A stretch of DNA of 33,001 bases from an uncultured Paenibacillaceae bacterium (GCA_946478845.1 CAMLDI010000030.1:1-33001), one strand, 5' to 3'. Shown: positions 23,139 to 32,285, counted from the first letter of the stretch. Notes: a model not told the origin generated them from the letters alone. A program made the numbers and translations.

Positions 23139-24608
23139 TTAACTTTTTCCATCCTTATTACGATAGTTAACTATATTTTTTCTTAAAGTTTCACCTTTCA
23201 TCTTTCCAATTTGATAAGAAAGACTAATTGTTTTTTTATGATTTATTGGTATATTATTTTGTTGTTGGTCTTGTTCCTGTCGCATTTCTTGTTCTAATGA
23301 TGGAGCGACTTGATTCATTCCTGTTAAAATTTCTTCAAACCCTCCCGAACCAAGTTCAGTATTTTCTCCTGCATTACTAGTTGTAGCATTACTGTTTTGT
23401 GAGCTATTTTCTATTTGTCCCTTCTGTTGATTTTGTTCTTGTTCATACCTTCTCGAATTCAGCCCCTGTGCCATCCCAGCAATCCCTACAACACCAGATA
23501 AACCCTTTTAATCCAGCTGATTTCGTTGCACTAGAAATATTTTTTAAACCACCGACAGTTCCTTTAGCTACACCTATTGCCCCTTTTGCAGTGGCATATC
23601 CTCCAGCCAATGCTCCCCATCCAGACTTCAATCCTGCATCTATACCGAATAATCTTTCCACAATGTTAGGGCCATCAATCACTGCAAGAGAAAAGGCAAA
23701 TAAGGCAATTAAATAACTGACACCTTCCATCTTTTCTGTAATGTATAAAATGTGCCAATCATATAAATTTTTAATGAAAGAAAAATCATAATTGTAGCCA
23801 CAAAAATACTCGAAATATTATCTATAATTTTTTTGGTTTTTTGTCCTGAATGAATATCGGCAGGTGCTATTATTTTTGCCAAAACATAATTAAATGCTAG
23901 TTCAAAGAAAAGTTTTGCTAGTTTAATTGCAATTGTCAGCATAGTAAAAGTCATTACCCCTAAAGTTATGGTAATACTTCAAAAGTTCCAATCCCATCTG
24001 TAGTATTTTTCTTTGAATGCTGTAAACCAACCATTGTTTAACTCAACCTTCTTCGGATTGCCTAAATCATCATATTCTAATCTGTTATTAAAAACTTCAC
24101 GTCCTGTTTCCGAGATTTTGCTTCCAGCTAATAAAAAATCACCGTCAATAGCTTGTGTAATATTAATTTTGAGAATTCGATCTTCTGAAATTTTATTTGG
24201 ATATTCAAGTTCAGTGGTTTGCCAACCGGTTATATCAAATTGAGTTAAATCCGTCATCCCTTGTCCAAGTAAAACAATGATACCCAGAGTGACAAATATA
24301 TTTGTTGCAACCTTTTCACGATCAAATTTCTTCTGGAAAATAAGAAGATATCCAGTGTAACAAATAGAAAGCGCCATTAATACTACAAGGAATGGTCTAA
24401 TTGATACAACCAACGATGTGATTGCTTCATCTGCAAAAAACAATTTCATCCCAAGAATTGTATCAGTAATGTTCGAAAGAGCATCAACCAGCCATGCAAG
24501 ACCTTTTATAATAACCCATCCAATCAATCGCAACATATATGTAATTGGATTAGTTATTTCCAGAAAATCCGAAAATTCCTCGAGAATATTTGTTACTTCA
24601 TCATTCAT
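23139..24608 (-). pseudogene. TrbL/ConG-like conjugation membrane protein, degraded
   Basis: Segments at 23979-24608, 23709-23978, 23443-23730 and 23139-23474 join into one protein of about 490 residues. GGGAGGA precedes ATG 24608. It has several transmembrane helices (LIGWVIIKGLAWLVDAL, SIRPFLVVLMALSICYTG, an Ala/Gly-rich stretch GALAGGYATAKGAIGVAKG) and a Gln/Glu-rich hydrophilic tail. This is the layout of VirB6/TrbL-like mating-pore proteins of Gram-positive ICEs. Damage is an in-frame TGA at 23979-23981 (probably a former Trp codon), a missing T near 23752 and an extra T near 23506. A nonsense codon plus two shifts makes true decay more likely than sequencing error. Confidence 0.7.
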
Positions 24609-24692
24609 GAAATTCCTCCCATTTAAGTATTTTCATTTATTTGCTTCATAACGTTAAATGTATTTGGTATTAAAAATTTTTTTGATTAAACC

Positions 24693-24732
24693 ATTGTCAC
24701 AATGTCATAGCATCTGGTGACAAAGTGACAAT
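24693..24732. repeat. Imperfect 16-bp inverted repeat with TGTCA units
   Basis: ATTGTCACAATGTCAT (24693-24708) faces GTGACAAAGTGACAAT (24717-24732), giving two TGTCA and two TGACA units around a short centre. It lies between the VapE-like and conjugation-type pseudogenes and upstream of the latter, so it could be an operator or an origin-related site. No hairpin-terminator features. Confidence 0.6.
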
Positions 24733-24782
24733 AGTTTTTAAAAAAACTTTTTATAAAATCCGTCTTGAATGAAGAATCCCCT

Positions 24783-25846
24783 TTACTGTCCATAATGTCC
24801 AAACTTTGTTCGATTTTCATACAAATAAGAAATACCTCTTAATATTTGATTAATCTCACCTGAATCTTTTTTGGTGATATCCCTTGTATTTTGTAAACAC
24901 TCTTTCCAAACTTCTAATGCACATATTTTTTTTCTTAAAGTAAGGTTTAGATTTGAATTTTTGTATAATTCTTTTTCAAAGTATTGTTGCTTATGATGTA
25001 AACTCCAGTCATACCAATCATCTGTAATTGGTATTTTTAAAAATTCTTCTATCATTCCTTTTAAGCCACTATCTTCTTTGTACTCTTCTTGTAACTTTTG
25101 AGCCGTTTCAATCAAGTTAGGATCCTCAAAGTAAGTTTTGTCACCACGTTAATAATAAAATTTAGCTTCTGCCCATATTTGATTAATTGTTCCTTGATCT
25201 AAGTCTTCAAAGGGACTTTTAGTTTGGTATGTCTTGTTTACTTGTATAGGTAACCATCTTCTATTTCCAGTTTCGTCTTTAAAAACTGCATGTTATTGGT
25301 GGTACCGAAAAACACACATCTACGAGGTGATTGTATTGGGTGTTTTGCATATTTAGGTCTATAAACATCTTCTTTAGCTGAAATAAACGCTTTAATACTT
25401 TCTGCATCTGCATGCTTTAATGCGGTTAATTCGGAGAGTTCAACTATCCAGCTTGATGATATTTTTATAAAAGCTTCATCACCTTTACAGGATTGAAAAC
25501 TTTCGTTATACCAATCCATTCCTAATTTCGAAAGAATATAAGATTTTCCTATCCCCTGATCACCAACAAGCACTAAAACCGTGTCATGCTTACAACCTGG
25601 CTCCATTATCCTCTTTAAGCAGGCAGTAAAAGTAATTTTAGTGGCTTGCCTTACATATTCATTTTTTCTCCAAACTGGTTTGTTTTTGATTTCTTTTCTT
25701 TGAGTAAATTCATTTGTTTGTACAATACTATTTAAATTTTGATCCTCTCTAAAAATAAGAAGAACATTTTTATGATTGTTTATAACTTTCCCTTTTGCAT
25801 TCCTCTCAAGCATGTTATAAACTGTCTCTAGATTAGTGTTATTCAT
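24783..25846 (-). pseudogene. VapE-like helicase/primase-associated protein, degraded
   Basis: AAAGGAG precedes ATG 25846. Motifs in order are VLLIFREDQNLNSIVQTNEF, VLVLVGDQGIGKSYILSKLG (Walker A), SSWIVELSELTALKHADAES (Walker B region), KAFISAKEDVYRPKYAKH and GTTNNMQFLK, then after a 1-nt loss DETGNRRWLPIQVNKT. A TAA at about 25149 interrupts AKFYY-RGDKTYF, and the C-terminus follows to 24783. VapE proteins are SF3-like ATPases of phages and phage satellites used in replication. About 100 residues normally between KPVWR and the helicase core seem to be missing. Confidence 0.8.
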
Positions 25847-25888
25847 TTTTTATGTACTCCTTTCGAAATGAATAACGAACAAAGTCAT

Positions 25889-25929
25889 AAGTCTTCTGAT
25901 GCTGCAACATCAGAAGACTTTTTCTTTTT
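25889..25929 (+). terminator. Strong terminator hairpin
   Basis: AAGTCTTCTGATG and CATCAGAAGACTT form a perfect 13-bp stem with a 6-nt loop, followed by a T-rich tract. No plus-strand gene ends upstream, so it is either a remnant or shields the integrase gene from read-through. Confidence 0.8.
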
Positions 25930-26014
25930 ATTAAAAGGTAGTTTCATCTCATCACGTTAAACTAATAATTTCTCTCTATTAAATTTTTTACTCCAAGAAT
26001 AATTAATCTCCCTT

Positions 26015-26038
26015 TACACATATTGCCCGCCAGCATAT
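26015..26038 (-). repeat. 24-bp inverted repeat, right copy
   Basis: On the minus strand it carries ATATGCTGGCGGGCAAT and matches 19718-19741 at 23 of 24 positions. It ends 10 bp before the integrase start, so it overlaps the integrase promoter/leader region. Confidence 0.85.
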
Positions 26039-26048
26039 GGAAAGGAAT

Positions 26049-27223
26049 ATGTATAAATGCCAACAATACACAAAAAAAGATGGCTCAAAAGCCTATATGT
26101 TTAATCTATACTTGGGTATCGACCCTGTTACTGGGAAGAAAAAAAGAACAACAAGAAGAGGATTTACTTCAAAAAAACAAGCGAATCTTGCGTTGTCAAA
26201 ATTAAGATTAGAGCTAGAGGATCAAGGTATAGGAAGCATCAATAATTTAACTTTTCAAGAAGTATATGAACTATGGATTAACCAACATTGTAAAGAAGTT
26301 AAAATATCAACCTATGATGCAATCGTAAGCAAATTTAAATCTAGAATATTACCTAAGTTTGGTCATATGAAAATAAACAACATTACAAGAGTTTACTGCC
26401 AAAGGGTAATAAATGAGTGGGCTGAGAAATTTAAGACCTTTAATGACTACAAAGTTCAAACTAATCTTGTGTTTAAATATGCTTTAAAGCTTGATATTAT
26501 CCAGCAAAATCCAATGGATTATGTGACCATTCCCAAAAAACAAAATGAAATGATCTACAGTGAACACGATGAAAAACAAAATTTCTTTTCAAAAGAAGAA
26601 TTAAAGCTTTTTTTAAATACTGTAGAAAAAGAAATGAATTATAAATCGTTTACGATTTTTCGCCTTTTAGCTTTTACTGGAGCTAGAAAAGGGGAAATAC
26701 TTGCTTTGCATTGGTCGGATATTGATTTCAACAAAAAAACGATATCATTCAAAAGGACACTCGTTGTAACGAAAGGGAAACACCTTTTACAAACGCCTAA
26801 AACGCCTGCTTCACGACGTTTGATTAGTATAGATGATGGAACTCTCGATGTACTTAGAAAATGGCGTGAAAGGCAAATAGATGAGTTTAAAAAGGTTAAT
26901 TTCCCTTTAGCATCTGACGAACAACAACCATTGTTTACACGGTACGATTACTTGGAAGAAAAAATGAAGTATTTCGCTTAGCTAGTTTAAATGATAAGCT
27001 CTCTAGTTTTTTTGAGAAACATAAAGAGCTTAACCCCATCACCATCCATGGGTTCCGGCATACCCATGCTTCTTTACTATTTGAAGCTGGTGCCAGTATT
27101 AAAGATGTTCAAGTAAGACTAGGGCATACAGATATTCAAACAACGATGAATAACTATACTCACGTAACAAATTCTGCAAAAGAAAAAGTAGCTAATTTAT
27201 TTAAAAGTTATATGGATTTTTGA
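26049..27223 (+). pseudogene. int: Tyrosine integrase gene with one frameshift
   Basis: The protein of about 391 residues has all domains: an N-terminal AP2/arm-binding domain (MYKCQQYTKKDGSKAYMF), a SAM-like core-binding domain (TFQEVYELWINQH), and the catalytic domain with Arg in FTGARKGEIL, HGFRHTHASLL (HxxR), RLGHTDIQTT and the nucleophile Tyr in NNYTHV. One base is missing in an A-run near 26963: EEKM should read EEKNEVFRLASLN. Only this single change separates it from an intact gene, so sequencing error is possible. I chose ATG 26049 because GGAAAGGA precedes it; ATG 26037 has no binding site. It is the last gene of the element, next to the right arm repeat. Confidence 0.85.
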
Positions 27224-27225
27224 GG

Positions 27226-27248
27226 AAGGGTATTCAAGGGGTATTCAA
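27226..27248 (+). repeat. Right arm-type direct repeat of the element
   Basis: AAGGGTATTCAAGGGGTATTCAA lies three bases after the integrase stop codon and matches 21 of 23 bases of 19691-19713. It consists of two GGGTATTCAA units. It sits 18 bp before the rpsI terminator, which marks the right boundary of accessory DNA. Confidence 0.6.
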
Positions 27249-27265
27249 CAGGATTTTTACACAGT

Positions 27266-27297
27266 AAAAAACCCTTCCTCGGTAATCCGAGAAAGGG
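27266..27297 (-). terminator. Terminator of rplM-rpsI
   Basis: On the minus strand CCCTTTCTCGG pairs with CCGAGGAAGGG (one G-U) around ATTA, followed by six T. It lies 27 nt after the rpsI stop. The mobile element was inserted just beyond it, leaving the ribosomal operon intact. Confidence 0.92.
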
Positions 27298-27323
27298 CTG
27301 TAAACGCTGATATATAAGCAATC

Positions 27324-27716
27324 TTAACGTTTGGAGAACTGAGGTGCACGACGAGCAGCTTTAAGACCGTATTTTTTACGTTCTTTCATACGAGGATCGC
27401 GAGTTAAGAATCCAGCAGATTTTAAAGTACCGCGAAGCTCAGGATCTGCTTCAAGAAGAGCGCGTGAAATACCATGACGGATAGCGCCAGCTTGACCAGT
27501 AGTACCACCGCCAATAACATTTACGAGAACATCGTATTTGTTGATGGTTTCTGTTAAAACAAGTGGTTGTTTAACAATTAATTTTAAAGTTTCAAGGCCG
27601 AAATATTCGTCCATTGAACGTTCGTTGATGATGATTTGTCCATCGCCTGGTACTAAGCGTACACGTGCAACAGAGTGTTTACGACGACCAGTTCCGTAGT
27701 ATTGTACTTGTGCCAC
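27324..27716 (-). CDS. rpsI: 30S ribosomal protein S9
   Basis: 130 residues, the usual bacterial length. Hallmarks are [16 protein letters not shown] at the N-terminus, [20 protein letters not shown] in the middle, and the C-terminal tail [12 protein letters not shown] that reaches the P-site tRNA. The start is a GTG at 27716 with AAGGAGGG upstream. It follows rplM by 18 bp, and the pair is followed by a strong terminator. Confidence 0.99.
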   Translation of the reverse strand: MAQVQYYGTGRRKHSVARVRLVPGDGQIIINERSMDEYFGLETLKLIVKQPLVLTETINKYDVLVNVIGGGTTGQAGAIRHGISRALLEADPELRGTLKSAGFLTRDPRMKERKKYGLKAARRAPQFSKR

Positions 27717-27734
27717 GATTTTCCCTCCTTCTTC

Positions 27735-28172
27735 CTAACCGCGCAATTCCCATTGCTCGGGTTGTTGTGCTTGATGAGGATGTTCAGTCCCTTGATATAC
27801 GAACAATTTAGATGCTAATTTACGTCCAAGACGATTATGAGGCAGCATACCCTTTACTGCAATCTCAATCATGCGTTCTGGTTTAGTAGCCAACATTTGG
27901 CCAGCGGTAGTAACTTTTAAACCGCCTTGGTAGCCAGAGTGACGTACATATTTTTTATCGGTTAATTTCTTACCGGTTAATTTAATTTTCTCAGCGTTGA
28001 TTACGATTACGAAATCGCCAGCATCAACATAAGGAGTAAATTCCGGTTTCATTTTTCCGCGGATGATGGCGGCTACCTCGCTTGCAAGGCGACCGAGGGT
28101 TTGGCCTTCCGCGTCGACAACATACCATTTACGCTCAACTTCGTTCGGCTTAGCCATGTATGTGGTGCGCAT
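27735..28172 (-). CDS. rplM: 50S ribosomal protein L13
   Basis: 145 residues, identical in length to B. subtilis L13. It begins [20 protein letters not shown] and ends [15 protein letters not shown], with [17 protein letters not shown] in the middle. GGAGGG precedes the ATG. It is the first gene of the rplM-rpsI unit, with its own promoter and a leader of about 115 nt. L13 assembles early on 23S rRNA domain II. Confidence 0.99.
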   Translation of the reverse strand: MRTTYMAKPNEVERKWYVVDAEGQTLGRLASEVAAIIRGKMKPEFTPYVDAGDFVIVINAEKIKLTGKKLTDKKYVRHSGYQGGLKVTTAGQMLATKPERMIEIAVKGMLPHNRLGRKLASKLFVYQGTEHPHQAQQPEQWELRG

Positions 28173-28243
28173 TTAATTTCCCTCCGATACACATTTGTTT
28201 TCTTTGAATTAATCACTAAACTAAAAACCGACTTACACGTATA

Positions 28244-28284
28244 TTTTAATTTCCTACATTTTGGGGCAAAGTGGGAAAATTAAA
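28244..28284 (-). ncRNA. rplM leader stem-loop, L13-leader candidate
   Basis: In the rplM 5' leader the minus strand forms a TTTAATTTTCC/GGAAATTAAA stem around a loop containing TTTGCCCC. Bacillota rplM mRNAs are known to carry a short L13-binding leader used for autoregulation. Location fits, but I cannot confirm the consensus without a covariance model. Confidence 0.4.
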
Positions 28285-28295
28285 TACCGAATAAT

Positions 28296-28324
28296 AGTTT
28301 ACAATATGAAATTTCCAGAGTCAA
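28296..28324 (-). promoter_or_regulatory. Sigma-A promoter of rplM-rpsI
   Basis: TTGACT (28324-28319) and TAAACT (28301-28296) on the minus strand are separated by 17 bp. Predicted start is at about 28289, inside the gap after truA. Confidence 0.6.
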
Positions 28325-28356
28325 GAATTTTTTATACACCAGGGCCCGTTGGCATT

Positions 28357-29124
28357 TCACCGATAACGGACTTCCCAGAGATATAAACCCTGAGGGGGTG
28401 CTGTGATTCCAGCGATGTTTCGATCCTGGCCTTCTAGCATGCGTTTCACATCTTCTACTTCCCATTTCCCCATGCCTACCTCAACCAGAGTCCCGGTAAT
28501 CACACGAACCATGTTATATAAAAAACCGTTTCCCTGAAAGGTAAGCCAAATATCCTGTCCCTGGCCAGGTACAATGGAATCCCTGGGGGTAGTTTCAATT
28601 GAAACATTGTATAGCGTACGAACCCGATTCTCTTTGTTGGTACGGATGGAACAAAAGGAAGTAAAGTCGTGGGTGCCAACCAGATAGGCGGCTGCTTGTT
28701 TCATTTTCCCCACATCCAAAGGGGTTTTAATATGCCAAACCCAGTTCCGTAAAAAAGGATCGTGAAAGGTTTGATTTAGAATGCGGTAGCGATAGGTTTT
28801 ATCTTCTACGTAATAACGGGCATGAAAATCAAGAGGAACTTCCTCTGCTGACCAAACAATAATATCATCAGGCAGCATGGTATTCATGGCATAGGAAATC
28901 CGGTCTGCAGGCATGCGAGCAGTAGTCACAAAATGGGCAACCTGCCCCTTTGCATGAACCCCTGAATCTGTCCGGCCTGATGCAATTAATTTCACCGGTT
29001 TCTTCAATACCCTTTCAAGAGCCTTTTCCATGGTTTCCTGTACACTAGGACCATTTTTTTGTATTTGAAAGCCGTAGTAGGCTGTTCCTTCATAAGCAAA
29101 AATCAGTTTAATCTTTCGTTTCAT
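28357..29124 (-). CDS. truA: tRNA pseudouridine synthase A
   Basis: 255 residues. The catalytic Asp53 lies in ASGRTDSGVHAKGQ, and the conserved AYEGTAYYGFQIQ (10-22), FHARYYVEDKTYRYRI and GNGFLYNMVRVITGTLVEVG are all present. TruA makes pseudouridine at positions 38-40 of the tRNA anticodon arm. I chose ATG 29124 because GAGGAGAGGG lies just upstream; the longer reading to 29223 runs into ecfT. It follows ecfT by 20 bp and closes the ecf operon. Confidence 0.97.
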   Translation of the reverse strand: MKRKIKLIFAYEGTAYYGFQIQKNGPSVQETMEKALERVLKKPVKLIASGRTDSGVHAKGQVAHFVTTARMPADRISYAMNTMLPDDIIVWSAEEVPLDFHARYYVEDKTYRYRILNQTFHDPFLRNWVWHIKTPLDVGKMKQAAAYLVGTHDFTSFCSIRTNKENRVRTLYNVSIETTPRDSIVPGQGQDIWLTFQGNGFLYNMVRVITGTLVEVGMGKWEVEDVKRMLEGQDRNIAGITAPPQGLYLWEVRYR

Positions 29125-29144
29125 GATTGCCCTCTCCTCTTGTC

Positions 29145-29945
29145 TTACAAATACCGGGTAGCGACGATGGTCCCGCCGATTAGGAGGATAATAATGAGGA
29201 ACAAGGTATCCCCTGAACTCCACTCTAAGCGACGGTAACGGGTTCTTCCTTCTCCTCCCCGATAACCTCTGGCTTCCATTGCCAGGGCCATCTCCTCCGC
29301 CCGCTTAAAGGACTGCACAAAGAGAGGAACAATTAAAGACAAAACATGGTTTAACCGTTTTTGCAAGGGTCCGGCAGAAAAACTGGCCCCCCTGGACATT
29401 TGTGCCTTTTTAATCCGATCAGCTTCTTCCCACAGGGTTGGGATAAACCGTAATGAAATGGATATCATTAAAGCAATTTCATGGGCCGGAAAACGAAACC
29501 TTTTCAAAGGCGAAAATAAATTCTCTAATCCATCTGTCAAACGAATAGGGGATGTGGTTAATGTCAGCAAGGATGCAGAAATCATCAGCAAGAGAACTCT
29601 AACTATGATAAACACCCCTTCTCTTACCCCCCCTTCATAGATCGAAAGAGGCCCGATGGCAGTGAGTAACTCCCCCTGTTTTATCGTAAAGACCTGAATA
29701 AGGGCAGTAATCATTACCAACCATAACAAGGGTTTTAAAGAGCGAAAAATATATGAAATCGGAATACTAGAAAACCAAATCCCCAGAAAAATCACTCCTG
29801 TTACAATTCCAAAAGCAACAGGGGAATTTGCAAGAAATACGAAAAAGAGAAAAATGACCGTTCCAATAAATTTGGCCCGTGGGTCTCTCCGATGAAGGTA
29901 AGAAGTACCCGCCACATACTGGCCTATAGGGATGGATGGAATCAT
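29145..29945 (-). CDS. ecfT: ECF transporter transmembrane component EcfT
   Basis: 266 residues with about six helices. Coupling-helix motifs include RADRIKKAQMSRG-like (EADRIKKAQMSRGA) and the second Ala-Arg-Gly motif in ALAMEARGYRGG. EcfT joins the two ATPases to exchangeable S components for vitamin and trace-nutrient uptake. ATG 29945 overlaps the ecfA2 stop (ATGA), so translation is coupled. Gene order is the same as in B. subtilis. Confidence 0.95.
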   Translation of the reverse strand: MIPSIPIGQYVAGTSYLHRRDPRAKFIGTVIFLFFVFLANSPVAFGIVTGVIFLGIWFSSIPISYIFRSLKPLLWLVMITALIQVFTIKQGELLTAIGPLSIYEGGVREGVFIIVRVLLLMISASLLTLTTSPIRLTDGLENLFSPLKRFRFPAHEIALMISISLRFIPTLWEEADRIKKAQMSRGASFSAGPLQKRLNHVLSLIVPLFVQSFKRAEEMALAMEARGYRGGEGRTRYRRLEWSSGDTLFLIIILLIGGTIVATRYL

Positions 29946-30832
29946 ACTCCACCTCGTTTCCGGGCAAACCGCTTTTCAATTTCCTCTACCAATTGATCAA
30001 TTTGAAAGATATCTAAGGGCAAAGGGGGAATGTCCCTCTTCTTTTCTTTAATTTCTTCATTAAACCTCATGATAAATTGGGTGATTTCTGGCAAATCCAG
30101 ACCAACCTGGCGAATTTCATCAGGATGGCGGAACACGTCTTTAGGTTCCCCCTCGAGATAAATACTTCCCTCATGAAGCACGTACAAATAATCACAATAC
30201 AAGGCTGCATCCTCCATACTGTGAGTCACCAGGATGGTTGTCCTCTTTTCTTCTCGATGGTCCCGGGCAATCATTTGTAAGATTTGCTGTTTCCCGGCAG
30301 GGTCTAAACCCGCAGTTGGCTCATCGAGAATAAGCACTTCCGGGTTAAGCACAAGAATTCCCGCTAGGGCTACTCTGCGCATTTGCCCCCCGCTCAATGA
30401 AAAAGGAGACCGCTCTCCTACTTCTTCCGGGTCTATGCCCACTTTACGCAAGGCTTCATTGACCCGCGAAGAGATTAGCTCTTTGGGATAATCTATATTT
30501 TCCAACCCATAGGCTACATCTTTACGTACCGTTTCTTCAAAAAGCTGATACTCCGGGTATTGGAAGGCCATCCCCACCTTTTGCCGCAGGAGATGCAGTC
30601 CTTTGCCCCTTTTTACAGGCAAGGTCCATGGTCCAGCCTGTAGAGTGCCCTGGGTAGGTTGTAAAAGTCCATTACATAATTGGATAAGGGTGGACTTCCC
30701 TGAGCCCGTATGGCCAATTACACCAATAAAACGGCCTTCTGGAATATGAAGAGAAATATGATGTAAGGCACGATGGGCATAGGGTGAGTTTTCCCCGTAG
30801 GTATAACTGACATTTTTCATCGTCAGGTCCAT
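29942..30832 (-). CDS. ecfA2: ECF transporter ATPase EcfA2
   Basis: 296 residues. Walker A GHTGSGKST (near 36-44), Q-loop AFQYPEYQLFE, signature LSGGQMRRVALAG, Walker B VLILDEPTAGLDP and the H-loop VTHSMED. The C-terminal extension is typical of EcfA. It pairs with EcfA1 to energise the module. ATG 30832 lies 10 bp inside the end of ecfA1 and AAGGGGTGA precedes it. Confidence 0.95.
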   Translation of the reverse strand: MDLTMKNVSYTYGENSPYAHRALHHISLHIPEGRFIGVIGHTGSGKSTLIQLCNGLLQPTQGTLQAGPWTLPVKRGKGLHLLRQKVGMAFQYPEYQLFEETVRKDVAYGLENIDYPKELISSRVNEALRKVGIDPEEVGERSPFSLSGGQMRRVALAGILVLNPEVLILDEPTAGLDPAGKQQILQMIARDHREEKRTTILVTHSMEDAALYCDYLYVLHEGSIYLEGEPKDVFRHPDEIRQVGLDLPEITQFIMRFNEEIKEKKRDIPPLPLDIFQIDQLVEEIEKRFARKRGGV

Positions 30833-31656
30833 AACGCGGAAATCACCCCTTCAGATGTAAGGGAAAAATCTTCCCCTACAATCCCTTTGTTTTTTAAACG
30901 GAGATGCAAATCTACGGCAAAAGGGACATCTAACCCTAACTTTCTTAATAATTCAGCTTTTTGGTAGAGTTGCTCAGGTGTCCCTTCATCAACCAGTTGT
31001 CCCTTATCCATCACATAGATGTAATGGCTATTTAAGGTTTCCTCTAAGTAATGGGTGATTTGAATGACTGTCATCCCTTCTTCCTCATTCATTCGCTTCA
31101 CAATATCCAATACTTCTCGCCTTCCCCTGGGATCCAACATGGCTGTCGCCTCATCAAGAACCAATACCTCGGGGTATAGAGCCAGGATTCCCCCAATGGC
31201 CACCCGCTGTTTTTGCCCGCCAGAAAGACGGGAGGGTTCTGTATGGCGATAAGGCAACATATCAACCCGTTCTAAGGCATTCTGAATTCTGCCTTCCATT
31301 ACCTCAGGGTCCACTCCCAGGTTTTCTAAACCAAAAGCAAGATCGTCTTCTACTGTGGGTGCAACAAACTGGTTATCGGGATTTTGAAAAACCATGCCTA
31401 CCTTGCGGCGAATTTCCCAAATTTCCTCTTCATTTGCTGTGGACAACCCCTGAATCTCTACTTTTCCTTCTTCCGGAAGGAGCAAGCCATTTAAAAGGCG
31501 GGCAAGGGTAGATTTACCAGACCCATTATGTCCAATAATGGAAATATATTGGCCTTTATGAATGGTTAAAGAAACATCCTTTAAAACCATCGGCCTATCA
31601 TTGCCATAACGAAAGGTAACATCCGAGACCTTGATCATTGGTTGATCCAATCCCAT
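30823..31656 (-). CDS. ecfA1: ECF transporter ATPase EcfA1
   Basis: 277 residues. Walker A GHNGSGKST, Q-loop VFQNPDNQFV, signature LSGGQKQRVAIGG, Walker B VLVLDEATAMLDP (Glu then Ala, the EcfA1-type signature) and the H-loop ITHYLEE. I chose ATG 31656; a GTG one codon earlier is equally possible and the ribosome-binding site is weak (GAAAG). It is the first gene of the ecfA1-ecfA2-ecfT-truA unit. A large structured element ending in six U lies only 24-25 nt upstream and may control it. Confidence 0.95.
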   Translation of the reverse strand: MGLDQPMIKVSDVTFRYGNDRPMVLKDVSLTIHKGQYISIIGHNGSGKSTLARLLNGLLLPEEGKVEIQGLSTANEEEIWEIRRKVGMVFQNPDNQFVAPTVEDDLAFGLENLGVDPEVMEGRIQNALERVDMLPYRHTEPSRLSGGQKQRVAIGGILALYPEVLVLDEATAMLDPRGRREVLDIVKRMNEEEGMTVIQITHYLEETLNSHYIYVMDKGQLVDEGTPEQLYQKAELLRKLGLDVPFAVDLHLRLKNKGIVGEDFSLTSEGVISALWT

Positions 31657-31680
31657 CACGACACTTTCTGCTTTTCTATT

Positions 31681-31790
31681 AAAAAAGAGATGCTAAGAAT
31701 CAAAGACTGTTGAAGGCTTTTTTCGCCCTTCTTTCAGTTTCCCTCGTATCGGCTCGCAAAAAGGCAACTGATTTGATTCATTAGCATCTC
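31681..31790 (-). ncRNA. Structured RNA/attenuator-like element upstream of ecfA1
   Basis: The outer arms, 31687-31704 and 31772-31790, pair over 18 bp with one bulged base (outer part GAGATGCTAA/TTAGCATCTC). On the minus strand the stem is followed by TTTTTT (31686-31681), as in an intrinsic terminator. Inside are a GAAGGGC/GCCTTC hairpin (31712-31732) and a CAGTT..CC/GG..AACTG hairpin, giving a three-way junction. It lies 24 nt before ecfA1 and after the separate rplQ terminator. It fits no riboswitch class I can recognise by its conserved motifs. A mobile inverted-repeat element is the alternative. Confidence 0.65.
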
Positions 31791-31837
31791 AGCCATTGAC
31801 CTCACGGTCTTATTGAAAAAAACTGTTTCTAAACGTG

Positions 31838-31868
31838 AAAAAAAGGGTGATTACAACCTCACCCTTTC
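31838..31868 (-). terminator. Terminator after rplQ
   Basis: On the minus strand AAAGGGTGA and TCACCCTTTTTTT form a stem with a T-run. It closes the rpoA-rplQ end of the large ribosomal operon, 19 nt after the rplQ stop. Confidence 0.9.
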
Positions 31869-31886
31869 TTTGCGTCAAAAGAAACC

Positions 31887-32252
31887 TTATTCAACTAGCT
31901 CAAGGTATACCATAGGTGCGCCGTCACCGCGACGAGGACCTACTTTTAAGATGCGAGTATAACCACCTTGACGCTCTGAAAAGCGAGGTGCAATGGTATC
32001 AAATAATTTTTGAATTGCATCTTGACCTGTTTCGTTGTTAGCTACTTCATTGCGAACAAAAGAAGCAACTTGACGGCGAGCGTGAAGATCACCGCGTTTT
32101 GCCAGCGTAATCATTTTTTCAGCGATTGAACGAACCTCTTTAGCTTTACTTTCAGTGGTTTCGATGCGTTCATTTATAATAAGATCTGTAACCAGATCAC
32201 GGAATAACGCTTTACGTGCTGATGAATTACGGCCTAATTTAGATTGTGCCAT
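31887..32252 (-). CDS. rplQ: 50S ribosomal protein L17
   Basis: 121 residues. It begins [20 protein letters not shown] and contains [20 protein letters not shown], both diagnostic for L17. AAGGAGGG precedes the ATG. It follows rpoA by 33 bp as in most Bacillota. B. subtilis L17 is 120 aa. Confidence 0.99.
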   Translation of the reverse strand: MAQSKLGRNSSARKALFRDLVTDLIINERIETTESKAKEVRSIAEKMITLAKRGDLHARRQVASFVRNEVANNETGQDAIQKLFDTIAPRFSERQGGYTRILKVGPRRGDGAPMVYLELVE

Positions 32253-32285
32253 CCCTATTCCCTCCTTTTAGACCCGTTTGACTGA

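Noticed and set aside
28244..28284. Riboswitch before rplM
   Set aside because: The leader has only a simple stem-loop; an L13-type leader is the most that location allows.
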